64,000 bases of DNA. It comes from Wolbachia endosymbiont (group B) of Germaria angustata (lineage in GTDB: Bacteria; Pseudomonadota; Alphaproteobacteria; Rickettsiales; Anaplasmataceae). The stretch is taken from positions 186,001-250,000 of the forward strand of contig NZ_OZ034691.1 in the NCBI RefSeq assembly GCF_964026725.1, given 5' to 3'. Positions 1-9,234 of this stretch are shown in pieces; within the stretch, counting starts at the first letter, position 1; each line of letters opens with the position of its first letter. Under the pieces are notes generated by a model. The model ran no database searches. It saw only the letters and a program-made list of their open reading frames with translations, and was not told the DNA's origin. A program made the translations under genes and the position numbers.

Positions 1-294
1 TTAAAGAGCTTACATACTGAAATCACATTGGAATGATTGTATCCGTTTAGCAGAGTGATAAAATAAGATAGACGAGAAAACTAGTTTGTGACATTGGCGT
101 CCAGTTGAATTTACATGGATTCCAGTGTCAGCTACTCGAATGACATCTTCAATGTTCTGTACAGCTGTGCATCACGCACTGAGATGACATTATGGAAGCT
201 GTGATGACAAGAAAAGAAACACTGGTTTCACATGCATCTGTTTCAGTGATGTAATTTCGACGTTATTCCATTTGCAACCATCAGGGTTTTTTGA
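1..294. repeat. Intergenic region with dispersed-repeat fragments
   Basis: No gene is seen here. From about 41 the sequence ATCCGTTTAGCAGAGTGATA continues into a TAAGATAGACGAGAAAA-type stretch. This is the inverted form of the repeat end seen at 58170-58213 and, more diverged, at 33460-33505. It is followed by fragments such as 'ggattccagtgtcagctactcgaatgacat', which recur at 33300-33450, 39990-40250 and 59000-59110. I read it as a broken copy of a miniature inverted-repeat element next to the 3' end of the exported protein gene that follows. The opposite end of the element is not recognisable. Confidence 0.6.
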
Positions 295-3105
295 CTATAG
301 ACCTAACAATTCTTTTCTAATTTCTTCTTTAATTGTATCAATAATCTTTTGATCAAGTTTATTTATTAAGGAATCATCAATACCTGTGATGTCATCTGGA
401 TTTTGTATCATTTTTTCAATAGCATCATCTATTTTTTTTACTCTTCCTTTATTAAGTTTATCAAATATAGGTTTAATCTTCACATAACCAGGAGCACCTT
501 TACTGTAACTTTTGGTGCTTTTGTTAATGCAACCGCCAGCACCGTATTTTTTATTCACATAGTTTTTATTACATTTTTTTACATTTTCATACCCAATCTC
601 ACCATTTCTTATGTATGCTATTTTATTATCCTCTTCAGAGTTTAGCTTATCTCCTCTTGTAACTTTTTCTTCTAATTTTAAACTTTCTTCATGAATTATT
701 GTCTCTTTATAATCTATTTTTCCATAGGTTCTGTATGTAAAACCACCTGCAACAGTAATTAAATCTTTACAAATTATTTCTGAAGGGTCTTTGCACATTT
801 TTATTAAAGTTGGTCCCCCATCTTTGTTAGATTTATAATCTTCTTGCCCACCACCACCTTCTGTTACTTTTACTTTAATGTAGGGATAATCGGGGTTGAT
901 TTTTAGTTTAGCTTTAATGTAATCACCTGGCCTTCCTTGCTTGCTTACAGTAGACCGAGCTTTACCAATTATATGACCAGCTTCACCACCTCCCCATGCT
1001 TCTATTTCAACGTAATCGTACATTGACAGATCATCTGTATAGCCATCTCCAAGCTCATAAAGTTTTTGATCCCTGTCTTCAATAATCTGCTTCTTATGTT
1101 TCAATTGTGTTACTATTATTTCACGCAATCTCTTTTTTAAACCGTCTAAATCGAACCTGCATAATTTATCAGCGAAAAAGACTTCTGTTCTATTTGCTTT
1201 AACTGGATTATCTAATTTCGTTACAACGCCATTTCCATCTTGTGAAACTCTTAAGTAAAATGGCTTATTATCCTTGTTCACATACTGTGTTGAGCGACTA
1301 CACACTCCATCAAAGCAGAGGCAACAATCATCACCATGATTACAGTTTTTTTCTTCATACTTTCCATCTGTTAACTCATATACTATTTTGCATTTGTCAC
1401 AATTTTGTTTTGTATCTACCTCTTTATCCTCTTTTGCCATGCAGTTATCTCTAGACTTATTTTCAGCAGGAATGGAAATATATCCTTTTTTATTAAATAT
1501 TATTTCATTCAGTGCATCTTGTGGCTTTGCTAAAACCTCAATTGTTTTGTTACAGGGAAAATAATAAAGCTGATTAGACTCCTTTGAATAAACAGTATTG
1601 TATTTATTGTATCTTGCCCCCATTGATTTTAGCGATATTAGCTTACTTTCTTTTTCAAGAACGAATTCCTCCGGTTCTGGCTGCCAACCAGAAAGGCATA
1701 GCATTTTACTTTTAGGATTTTCTTTATACTTTACTTCTATTTTGGGATATCCTGAGCCATCTAGTTTGCACTTACCATTCTGAAGCTCTTTACATTCTGT
1801 TTCAATATCGGGAACATATCCATATTTTTCTAGAACTTCAAATTGCGAGTTATTTTTTAATATACCTTCTATTATGTTATCGATATCGCTTTTTATGTTA
1901 CCGGTACCAGCTGTTTTTTCTACTATTGCCGGCTTTACTACTTTTAAAGGTAGATGACCAATATATGTAGGAGAATTCGCATTAACATAAAAAGTACAGA
2001 CTCCATTATTGTGAGTTCCATGTGCGTGATGAGTGCAAACGTACTCACTAATCTTCATTTTTACTTTTAGCGTATTTTCGCCTTTACCCTCATTAGGCTT
2101 TGGTATGCTCACTTCTTGAATCTTTGGAGCAGGTGGCGCTGAGAAGCAGCGAGCAGGAAATTGTAATTTTCTTTTAGATTCTTCTCTCTCAGTACCATAA
2201 TATTCAGTGCAGAGCTGACCTTTTTTTCTATAGGTTTTGAAGTAATGGATAGTATCTTTAATAGTACGTGGATAAATACGAGTATTCTCACTGTTTGAAA
2301 AACCGCGCGGGAAAGGCAGCTCTTCTCGTTCCTTCAGCCCACCGATAATGACTCCAACTCTTGGATGAAAGTAATCATTATCTTGGTTTCTTATAGGAAC
2401 AATTCTAACTTGTGGTGGTGACATCGCAAGTTGTTCACAAAATGGAGGTGGACTAGGTGCAAGTGGTACAGGCACACATTGTACTTTGGTTTGATAGCAG
2501 GTATCGCAAACATTTTTCATATTCCCTGGACGGAAAATATTTTCCCCTAAAAAGATTCTAGAAAGACCTCCAAAAAAAGTGTTCATACAAGCCCCTTTCT
2601 GACTGCAAGCACATATTTTAGGGGCATTAGCAAATTTTACTTTTTCTTCATCAGTAACACCATCTGCCCATTCCCATCCAAGACCTTGGGCAATTTCTCC
2701 TCCAGCTTTTGTTTTATCTCCTTCCCAATCGATAAAAGCTGCTGCAGAAACTCCAGCTCCTGTACTCTGCGTTCCATATATCTGGCGGCAGAATGTTCCA
2801 CTGGATAATATATAACAGTTGTCGTTCCCTTCGTAATCGCAGACCTTAATTTTTGGATCGAAGTAACCGCCTACTCCTTGATCTTTCACCATTGTTACTT
2901 TGATTTCTTTTAATAGATGAGGATCAAAATCCAGGCTACCCCACTTGCCAGTAAAGAAGTTCCAAAAGCCTTTATTTACTTTACTTGCATTTGCCTCAAT
3001 ATCAGTATTACTTTCCACAAAATGCGGACAATCAGCATATCCTTGATAAGAAAGACAAAATATCAAGGAGAATATCAATAAAAAATTAAGCTTTACATTT
3101 TTCAT
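295..3105 (-). CDS. Large exported Cys- and Gly-rich protein of the second T4SS locus (VirB6-ectodomain-like)
   Basis: 936 aa, function not recognised. The first ~25 residues form a signal peptide (MKNVKLNFLLIFSLIFCLSYQGYA, cut near A24). The rest is hydrophilic with many cysteines and no clear membrane helix, so it is probably periplasmic or surface exposed. A Pro-rich CVPVPLAPSPPPFCEQ stretch near residue 210 resembles the CTELPPDPIAPMCEQ stretch of VirB6-1 (near residue 304), which suggests kinship to the extracytoplasmic part of Rickettsiales VirB6 proteins. A Gly-rich segment (EAWGGGEAGHIIGKA, then VTEGGGGQED) near residues 690-760 resembles glycine-rich adhesive or tail-fibre-like domains. 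Its start overlaps the 3' end of the virB4-like gene by 20 bp, so the two are translationally coupled. Role in the T4SS is inference. Confidence 0.75.
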   Translation of the reverse strand: MKNVKLNFLLIFSLIFCLSYQGYADCPHFVESNTDIEANASKVNKGFWNFFTGKWGSLDFDPHLLKEIKVTMVKDQGVGGYFDPKIKVCDYEGNDNCYILSSGTFCRQIYGTQSTGAGVSAAAFIDWEGDKTKAGGEIAQGLGWEWADGVTDEEKVKFANAPKICACSQKGACMNTFFGGLSRIFLGENIFRPGNMKNVCDTCYQTKVQCVPVPLAPSPPPFCEQLAMSPPQVRIVPIRNQDNDYFHPRVGVIIGGLKEREELPFPRGFSNSENTRIYPRTIKDTIHYFKTYRKKGQLCTEYYGTEREESKRKLQFPARCFSAPPAPKIQEVSIPKPNEGKGENTLKVKMKISEYVCTHHAHGTHNNGVCTFYVNANSPTYIGHLPLKVVKPAIVEKTAGTGNIKSDIDNIIEGILKNNSQFEVLEKYGYVPDIETECKELQNGKCKLDGSGYPKIEVKYKENPKSKMLCLSGWQPEPEEFVLEKESKLISLKSMGARYNKYNTVYSKESNQLYYFPCNKTIEVLAKPQDALNEIIFNKKGYISIPAENKSRDNCMAKEDKEVDTKQNCDKCKIVYELTDGKYEEKNCNHGDDCCLCFDGVCSRSTQYVNKDNKPFYLRVSQDGNGVVTKLDNPVKANRTEVFFADKLCRFDLDGLKKRLREIIVTQLKHKKQIIEDRDQKLYELGDGYTDDLSMYDYVEIEAWGGGEAGHIIGKARSTVSKQGRPGDYIKAKLKINPDYPYIKVKVTEGGGGQEDYKSNKDGGPTLIKMCKDPSEIICKDLITVAGGFTYRTYGKIDYKETIIHEESLKLEEKVTRGDKLNSEEDNKIAYIRNGEIGYENVKKCNKNYVNKKYGAGGCINKSTKSYSKGAPGYVKIKPIFDKLNKGRVKKIDDAIEKMIQNPDDITGIDDSLINKLDQKIIDTIKEEIRKELLGL

Positions 3106-5440
3106 AGAACACCGGTAACCACTTACTCACTTTTTCGCCTTTTTCCTTCATCGCCTCATACATATACTTTATAGTCTCTTTATTGGCTGAAAGTACATGT
3201 ATTTCTTTCATATTTTTCAAATCTAGATTTAAAGTTACTAAACCTTTGTATTGCTTTATCAAAAATAAACCTTCCTGTGTTGGTGTTTGCAAAATGACAT
3301 TCAGTTCCTCTTTCGACAGAGAAAATGCCTTCATGTATAATCTGTTTGCATTGATGTTCGGCATCAGAATCCTGGTATCGACATGCTTATCTAAATATTG
3401 AGTAAACTTGCTAGCAAATGCTAGGTTTAAGTTTTCAGTACTTAGAATTACTACAACATTTAACTTTGTCATTCTTTGCATCCAGTTGTCAAACTCTCCC
3501 TCTGTAGGAAAAATATTACTTATCTCCCATGCTTCATCCAAAACAAGTATTGCAGGTGAGCCATCACATTTTGCTTCGAAAGAGTATAAGAAATAGTAAA
3601 GTATCACGGACATACATTCTTTTTGCTTAGTGAGATTCGCAGTATTGAGAGATATGATTTTTGTTTCCCAGTCAATGTCTGACTCATCACCATCTTGGAA
3701 TAAGTAAGCAAATTCACCATCACCACACCATTTACTTATTTTACCCCCAAGAAGTAAAAGCACTTCAGAAATTTGAGAAATAGAGCGCGATTCTCTTGGT
3801 ATAGCAAATATAGAATCTACAATTTTTTTTGTCTTTTCTTCTACGTCTACCAAACTTGCATCTGCAACCATCCTTTTGATCAATTCAACAAGCATATTGC
3901 GATTAGAAGCACTATCTTCAATGTTCAGTGGGTTAAATTTTAGACTTTTATCTTTATATTTTGGATCAATTATGTAATATTGGCCGCTTACTGCTTTAGT
4001 AAATATTATTGATTTTCCAGTATTATCCAATATAACAATCCTAGGGTTAAATTTTCTTGACTCCGAAAGTAAGAAATTGATCAGTGAGGTTCTACCTGAA
4101 TTTGGAGCTCCAAGTATTGTGGTATGACCATTATTTTTCTTTCCATGAAAGTTAAAAAAGTAAGGACTGCCTTTTTTTGAAAAAAAAACTGTTACTGCTT
4201 CTTTCCATCTTCTTCCTTTTAACGTACCTGATGTAAAATCATGCAACATAGCAAAGCTGCAAGCATATTTTTCTAATATATTTTTTGGTTGTGTGACAAA
4301 AGCAAAGTTTCCAGGAAGCTGTGCCCAAAAATGATTTTCCATGTGCAGATCAGTCCTAAACATCATCAATCCGATTAACGACATTACAGAGGATAAATCA
4401 CTGATATTTTTAGCTAACCTATTCTTATCATCTGCAAAGATTGTAACAATAATGTTCTGTTGACAAAAATCCATAGCAGAAATTTTTTCAAGCTCTATTA
4501 TTTCATTTATTCCTGAGTTTTGAAGTAAGGTATTGTCCTCACTGATTTGCAGTATATTAATTTGTTTTTTAAATTCTTTTACTGCTTTATTATTACTAGT
4601 AAATATTATTATTTCTGTGATGATAAGCTCAGAGTCAAGTTGCAAACACCTATCTATATTTTCTAAGGGGATTTCTCGATATTCCTTTATGCAAAAAATA
4701 GAACCAAACTTCTGTTGACCTTCAAACGATGTTTGAAATTTATTGAAACCAAAAGCTACTTTTAGGTTTTTCACATGCTGCGATAGATCCCTTTCACATA
4801 TTGGATAATCTTTGTGTGTTAATGTAATAATGTAATGGAGAAATTCCATCATTTGAGAATATATTTTGCCTTCACTAGATCTAAGGCCCAGTTTTTTAGC
4901 TCCAAAAGGTTCTAAATCTTTTTGAATCAGGTCAGTTATTTTTTGTAATTCTTGATGATTTTTTTGTAAAAATAACTTGTGCCTATTCTTTATCCCGCCA
5001 AAAAAAAATGCATTATTAATATGTTTGCCAAAATCACTAAGTAACACCACAATGTATAGCTCATTTATATACTGTAGTTTACTATCAACTAGTTTATTAA
5101 ACCACGTTGAGTGTAGCTGATCGGAAAAGTCTGAAGTTTTATTCCACTGTAAGCTCAGTTTATTGCGCTTACGGACAGTGTGAATCCAAACGGTAAAATA
5201 TAAACTCTTGATATTTTTTGATATACTTTTTCTAATTTCAGTTCTAAGATCACCATAGTTATCAACTGGAGAATAGTCTTCTAATTTGATTATTTTTAAC
5301 AATTCCCCCTGTTTTGTTAGTATAGTTTCTTCATTGTAGTGGCAAGCATAAGGGATAAAATCTAAATTAATACTTTCTAGTAACGCTAAATTGTTCTCTT
5401 TTTTAGAATTAGAGCTAGTGGCTGGTACTTTTGGTTGCAT
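3086..5440 (-). CDS. virB4-2: VirB4-like T4SS ATPase, second copy with altered Walker A
   Basis: 784 aa, usual VirB4 length (~800). VirB4 ATPases energise substrate transfer and pilus biogenesis at the inner membrane. The N-terminal CagE/TrbE/VirB-type region aligns by eye with the canonical VirB4 at 42514-44919 (shared FIPY..H/YW..TTLITKQ opening, FWAQLPGNF/FWAQIPGNF, PYFFNFH/PFFFNFH, C-terminal WLPVFY.K). Walker B (ILVLDEAWEI, near residue 630) is intact. The Walker A loop is GAPNSGRTS where the other copy has GPTGAGKTV, so the catalytic lysine is arginine. This suggests weak or no ATP hydrolysis and a structural role, possibly in mixed hexamers. A second, diverged VirB4 is a known trait of Rickettsiales. 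Lies 51 bp after the VirB2-like gene. Confidence 0.9.
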   Translation of the reverse strand: MQPKVPATSSNSKKENNLALLESINLDFIPYACHYNEETILTKQGELLKIIKLEDYSPVDNYGDLRTEIRKSISKNIKSLYFTVWIHTVRKRNKLSLQWNKTSDFSDQLHSTWFNKLVDSKLQYINELYIVVLLSDFGKHINNAFFFGGIKNRHKLFLQKNHQELQKITDLIQKDLEPFGAKKLGLRSSEGKIYSQMMEFLHYIITLTHKDYPICERDLSQHVKNLKVAFGFNKFQTSFEGQQKFGSIFCIKEYREIPLENIDRCLQLDSELIITEIIIFTSNNKAVKEFKKQINILQISEDNTLLQNSGINEIIELEKISAMDFCQQNIIVTIFADDKNRLAKNISDLSSVMSLIGLMMFRTDLHMENHFWAQLPGNFAFVTQPKNILEKYACSFAMLHDFTSGTLKGRRWKEAVTVFFSKKGSPYFFNFHGKKNNGHTTILGAPNSGRTSLINFLLSESRKFNPRIVILDNTGKSIIFTKAVSGQYYIIDPKYKDKSLKFNPLNIEDSASNRNMLVELIKRMVADASLVDVEEKTKKIVDSIFAIPRESRSISQISEVLLLLGGKISKWCGDGEFAYLFQDGDESDIDWETKIISLNTANLTKQKECMSVILYYFLYSFEAKCDGSPAILVLDEAWEISNIFPTEGEFDNWMQRMTKLNVVVILSTENLNLAFASKFTQYLDKHVDTRILMPNINANRLYMKAFSLSKEELNVILQTPTQEGLFLIKQYKGLVTLNLDLKNMKEIHVLSANKETIKYMYEAMKEKGEKVSKWLPVFYEKCKA

Positions 5441-5491
5441 ACAATATCATGCGTATTCAATAAAAAGATAATAAAGAATCATCTATCTTAC

Positions 5492-5857
5492 TTAATCCTT
5501 ATCTTCTTTTTTGTTATTGGATTGTAACTGTATGTCCTTTGCAAAGTTGAATTTTTCTTTCAGGTAATCTGTTGCCTTTTCTGTGCTTCCAAACATCATG
5601 ATCAGTACGCCAAATATTATCATGAAAAAAATTAGGCCTCTGAACACTACTGCAAGTATCACTGTAGCTATACATAAACCTATAATTGTTGAGGGACTCA
5701 TATTTTCTACAGTATCTTTAACTGAAAATGAAGAAATAAGTTCTTTCAACGTTCCTGGTATATTTTTCAATTCATCACTTGCTTTGCTAGAACATGACAT
5801 GAAGATAAAACTTAACAGGGCTACAATAGCAAAAACTCTACCCAATTGAATATGCAT
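5492..5857 (-). CDS. Small membrane protein, VirB2/TrbC-like pilin candidate
   Basis: 121 aa. The N-terminus is a signal peptide ending in a lipobox-like FMSC (C22). After a polar stretch two close hydrophobic helices follow (about residues 58-74 and 76-92, separated by a single Arg: ILAVVFRGLIFFMII), then a charged tail ending in KKEDKD. Signal peptide plus a tight helix hairpin is the layout of VirB2/TrbC pilins, and in Anaplasmataceae virB2 paralogues lie next to the second virB4, as here. The lipobox and the long charged tail are not typical of VirB2, so this is a reasoned candidate, not a firm call. It is the first gene of the minus-strand locus virB2-like, virB4-2, exported protein. Confidence 0.55.
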   Translation of the reverse strand: MHIQLGRVFAIVALLSFIFMSCSSKASDELKNIPGTLKELISSFSVKDTVENMSPSTIIGLCIATVILAVVFRGLIFFMIIFGVLIMMFGSTEKATDYLKEKFNFAKDIQLQSNNKKEDKD

Positions 5858-5961
5858 CAGCTAAATACCTTTAAGATACTCCTCAAATGTAACAATTTTT
5901 ACATCAATAGGCAAGAACCGAATTCACTTGCTCACCATAAGTAACTCATATTTAACTTTTA

Positions 5962-7314
5962 TCACCGTGTTAGCTCTTTATTATCAACAAGAGGACTCAC
6001 ACTAATGGATGTCAATTTACTTGACAGAAAGTTTGAACACAATTCAGCAGCAGCTGCTGTAGCAAACACTGCAGCCACCACAAACAGTCCTGCTCCTACT
6101 AATCCTGGTGTCATTGCTCCTGCAACAATGCACCCTATTGCTAAGAGAGCAGAACTTGTTACAAGTGTGACGTGAAGATTTCTGTTATGGGGTTGTTTAA
6201 CTTTACTATTATTTCCATAATTATTGGATTGCATTGTATCTTTTATCTTACTGCCTGTCACTGAGATCACACAATGAGGTGCTAGCCCTTCTTCAGTCTT
6301 CTTATAATATTTAGAAGGGGATCTTCTTCCGCTTGGCCCTTTGGGCTTTGTTTTGTTCGGATGTGCTAATTTTGTTTTTCCTTCATCTTCTAGTTGCAAA
6401 CCATTATCTTCCCCAGCAGAGTTTAATTTTAAGTGTACACTTTCCTCAGATGAAATGCTTGTTACTGAAGTTAAGCTGCTCCTTCTGCTACTTGATGCCA
6501 AGCCAGATGAATTTATTCCACTATCTGAGTCATTGCCACTACTTAGTTTAGAAGTATTTGCACCGCTTGGCACTTCTACAGCATTCACAGTTATATTAGG
6601 CTTTTCATTTTTTAAATCTTTACTATCAATCGAAAGGTCAGATTGACTATTCAATTGTAATTGTGGGATCTCCTTTTTTGCTTGTGATTGTTTTGATGTA
6701 GGAGTTGTTAAATCACCACAATGAATTGAACTTCCAAATTTATTATATGTTCCAGAGATTCCTGTTCCACTTACACCCTTAGCTAAAGAATCCTTTTCCA
6801 GAGGATTAATACCTGAATTTTTGGGAATTTCAACTTCACCAGAAAGACTTTGTTTGTTAAATAGTTCCATAGCATTACCTTGTCTATCTTTTTGATTTTG
6901 AATAACGCTACTAGAATGATTTTTGTTACTACTTTTATTAGTAAGCTTTGAAATTATTCCTAATATTTTTCCTCTTCTTGTTGGTGATCCTTGTGATTGT
7001 TCTATTTCATTCTTAAATATTGGAAGTCCAACCTCTAATCCCATTACTTCTTTTTCCAATGCTGGAAGAAATTTCTCGGTGTAATAATTATAGTATTTTT
7101 CTTGCTCTCTCAGTGATTTTTCTAATTGAATTAATATGTTAGGATCAGCTCCTTTGTTGAACAACTCTATGCATTTTTTGATAGTTCCCTTTCCATCTTT
7201 TTTTGTACTTTGATTGCTATGTGTTTTTTTTGTTACCTTCTTGTATATAGTGTCGTACAATTTTTGGTTAATATCTACTTCATTACTCTGAGTTTTTTTT
7301 GAAGTACTTAGCAT
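5962..7314 (-). CDS. Hypothetical low-complexity protein with C-terminal membrane hairpin (effector candidate)
   Basis: 450 aa, not recognised. The N-terminal ~110 residues are charged and helical. The middle (about 130-345) is Ser/Asn/Gly-rich and probably disordered, including a run of serines near 270-290 (SSGLASSSRRSSLTSVTSISS). The C-terminus has two hydrophobic helices (about 381-402 and 406-428) and a short polar tail. A soluble or disordered body followed by a membrane hairpin recurs in other orphan proteins of this window (30521-31198, 39157-39966, 61749-62066). The gene stands alone, downstream of the fabK-like gene and upstream of the T4SS locus. T4SS effector is a guess based on composition and neighbourhood. 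Confidence 0.75.
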   Translation of the reverse strand: MLSTSKKTQSNEVDINQKLYDTIYKKVTKKTHSNQSTKKDGKGTIKKCIELFNKGADPNILIQLEKSLREQEKYYNYYTEKFLPALEKEVMGLEVGLPIFKNEIEQSQGSPTRRGKILGIISKLTNKSSNKNHSSSVIQNQKDRQGNAMELFNKQSLSGEVEIPKNSGINPLEKDSLAKGVSGTGISGTYNKFGSSIHCGDLTTPTSKQSQAKKEIPQLQLNSQSDLSIDSKDLKNEKPNITVNAVEVPSGANTSKLSSGNDSDSGINSSGLASSSRRSSLTSVTSISSEESVHLKLNSAGEDNGLQLEDEGKTKLAHPNKTKPKGPSGRRSPSKYYKKTEEGLAPHCVISVTGSKIKDTMQSNNYGNNSKVKQPHNRNLHVTLVTSSALLAIGCIVAGAMTPGLVGAGLFVVAAVFATAAAAELCSNFLSSKLTSISVSPLVDNKELTR

Positions 7315-7446
7315 AACATCTCTCCATACATAACAAAATGTATAGATACCTCTTTAGCGTTAATTTTACATTAAAACTAAGTGGTTATGCCTTATTACGG
7401 ATAATTATAGCAATTTGCTAACTATTTGCTTTGCTGATTACTGGTT

Positions 7447-8442
7447 TTACATTTTAACATAATTGCTTGCCTGTTGAACTAGCATATCTATCACTTCTTT
7501 TACAGGCTTTTCTCTATCAACCATGCCAACACTTTGACCAGCCATTAAAGATCCTGTTTCAATGTCCCCTTCAATTACAGCTCTTCTTAAAGCTCCAGCC
7601 CAGAACTTTTCTATTTCAAGCTGCCCTTCTTCTTTTGAAATTTGCCCCTTTTGGTATTTATCAATAATTTCTCTCTGATGTTTCATAAAATCGTCACTTG
7701 CTTTGTTAACTATAGCCCTTACTGGAATTACAGGGAAATCAGCACTAATCTGCACAGAAGATACAGCATTACGCGCAGCTGATTTGATGAATACTTCTTT
7801 AAAATTTTTGTGAGCGATTGACTCATTCGTGCAGACAAATAATGTACCTATTTGACAGCCACTTGCTCCCATTTCTAGGTAGTTCACTATCATTTCGCCT
7901 CTTCCTATTCCACCTGCAACAAACACCGGTGTTTTCTCATTTTTAAAATGAGGTAATATCTCTTGTGCGAGAACAGAAGTGCTAACAGGACCGATATGTC
8001 CTCCTGCTTCCATACCTTCTATTATTAACGCATCTACCCCCATGTTTACTAACCTTTTCGCAAGGCTTAATGCTGGTGCAAAACATATAACTTTAATGCC
8101 TGCATTCTTGATTTTTGCTATATTAGGTTTTGTTGGTAATCCGCCAGCAAGAACTACATGGCTTACTTTTGTTTCAATGCATATATCTATTAACTCACTC
8201 AAATTTGGGTGCATAGTAATTAGATTTACACCAAATGGCTTATGAGTTAATTTCTGTGTCTCTATGATTTCTTTTTTCAGTAAGTCTGGAAACATTGCAC
8301 CACATGCAATTACACCAAAACCACCGGCATTTGAGATTGCTGAAACTAAATTTCTCTCTGAAACCCAGCTCATAGCACCACCCATTACTGCAAACTCACT
8401 ACCAAGAAAATTCGTTCCTTTTTTCCAGAGGCTATTTAACAT
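7447..8442 (-). CDS. fabK: FMN-dependent nitronate monooxygenase / FabK-type enoyl-ACP reductase family protein
   Basis: 331 aa TIM-barrel flavoprotein. The N-terminal GGAMSWVSERNLVSAISNAGGFGVI and the central EGMEAGGHIG (near residue 141) are signatures of the 2-nitropropane dioxygenase/FabK family. VAGGIGRG and GASGCQIGT form the FMN phosphate site. Members either oxidise nitronates or act as the FabK enoyl-ACP reductase in fatty acid synthesis; sequence reading alone cannot separate the two, and the symbol is tentative. It lies 5 bp downstream of the cytochrome b561 gene on the same strand, so both are probably one transcript. Confidence 0.8.
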   Translation of the reverse strand: MLNSLWKKGTNFLGSEFAVMGGAMSWVSERNLVSAISNAGGFGVIACGAMFPDLLKKEIIETQKLTHKPFGVNLITMHPNLSELIDICIETKVSHVVLAGGLPTKPNIAKIKNAGIKVICFAPALSLAKRLVNMGVDALIIEGMEAGGHIGPVSTSVLAQEILPHFKNEKTPVFVAGGIGRGEMIVNYLEMGASGCQIGTLFVCTNESIAHKNFKEVFIKSAARNAVSSVQISADFPVIPVRAIVNKASDDFMKHQREIIDKYQKGQISKEEGQLEIEKFWAGALRRAVIEGDIETGSLMAGQSVGMVDREKPVKEVIDMLVQQASNYVKM

Positions 8443-8447
8443 ACAAC

Positions 8448-8969
8448 CTATATCATACGTTTAAAAATGTTTTGTTTATCTATAAATGTGTGTTTTAAAG
8501 CACCAAGTATATGCAAGCTTATAAAGACTATCATAAGATATGCAAGCATCGAATGTAGCTGATTAGCTGCACTAGCTAGCTCTTTGTTTTCATTGATTAA
8601 CAAAGGGATATGAACAAAATATTTGATCTCTTTACTAGAAGCAGAAGACATGACATAACCAGATAATGGCATTAGCACCATCAAAAAATACAAACCAAAG
8701 TGTATCGTTTTGCTCGCATTAATTACGAACCGAGAAAAATTTGCTGGTAATGGCGGAACATAAGTAAAGACGCGAAAAAATATACGTACTATAATTAATC
8801 CAAGAACGGTGATACCACAAGCCTTATGAATAGCGTATATGCTGAATTTAATTTCACTGCTAATCGGCAAACTTTTCATGTACAGTCCAGAACAAAGCAT
8901 ACCAATAATAAGAGCAGACATTAACCAATGAATGATCCTTAAGCCTAAACTATATTTATTGTTTTTCAT
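8448..8969 (-). CDS. Cytochrome b561 (CybB/YceJ family)
   Basis: 173 aa integral membrane di-haem b cytochrome. Four hydrophobic helices (about 13-31, 49-67, 87-107, 139-157) are visible. Candidate axial haem ligands are H14 (RIIHWLMS), H48 (AIHKACG), H90 (TIHFGLYF) and one of H138/H153 in the last helix (QLHSMLAYLMIVFISLHILGALKH). Length and layout fit the bacterial cytochrome b561 family, which moves electrons between the quinone pool and periplasmic acceptors. First gene of a two-gene unit with the fabK-like gene. The start ATG has no strong Shine-Dalgarno. Confidence 0.88.
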   Translation of the reverse strand: MKNNKYSLGLRIIHWLMSALIIGMLCSGLYMKSLPISSEIKFSIYAIHKACGITVLGLIIVRIFFRVFTYVPPLPANFSRFVINASKTIHFGLYFLMVLMPLSGYVMSSASSKEIKYFVHIPLLINENKELASAANQLHSMLAYLMIVFISLHILGALKHTFIDKQNIFKRMI

Positions 8970-9180
8970 TAATTTTGATTACTCTAAAGTAGAATTTATA
9001 TAGTAGAAAAACTATTTTCTCAATCAAAATTATCTATACATAATTTCGCTGCCTTGATCAACATAAGTGCAATAATTGTATGTGACACATAAACATTGTC
9101 TATCAGATCATGAAGAAGTGGTGAAGTTTTTGAGAGTTTTTCTATTGTAACGATGAGTTATAGCTTGTACAAGAAGCCTA

Positions 9181-9209
9181 TTGACTTTAAGCACATTTTA
9201 CCCTATACA
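9181..9209 (+). promoter_or_regulatory. Sigma-70-type promoter of nuoD
   Basis: TTGACT at 9181-9186 and TATACA at 9204-9209 with exactly 17 bp between them, 25 bp upstream of the nuoD ATG. The 5' leader would be short and no clear ribosome-binding site is seen. Confidence 0.65.
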
Positions 9210-9234
9210 ATTTTAACATCTTAAACTTCCAAAC

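Noticed and set aside
403..645. 80-codon and other long plus-strand frames opposite the 936-aa gene
   Set aside because: They are antisense shadows with biased composition caused by the real gene; no start signals.
8970..9234. Possible tRNA or small RNA in the gap before nuoD
   Set aside because: No cloverleaf, no GTTCGA T-arm; only the nuoD promoter could be supported.
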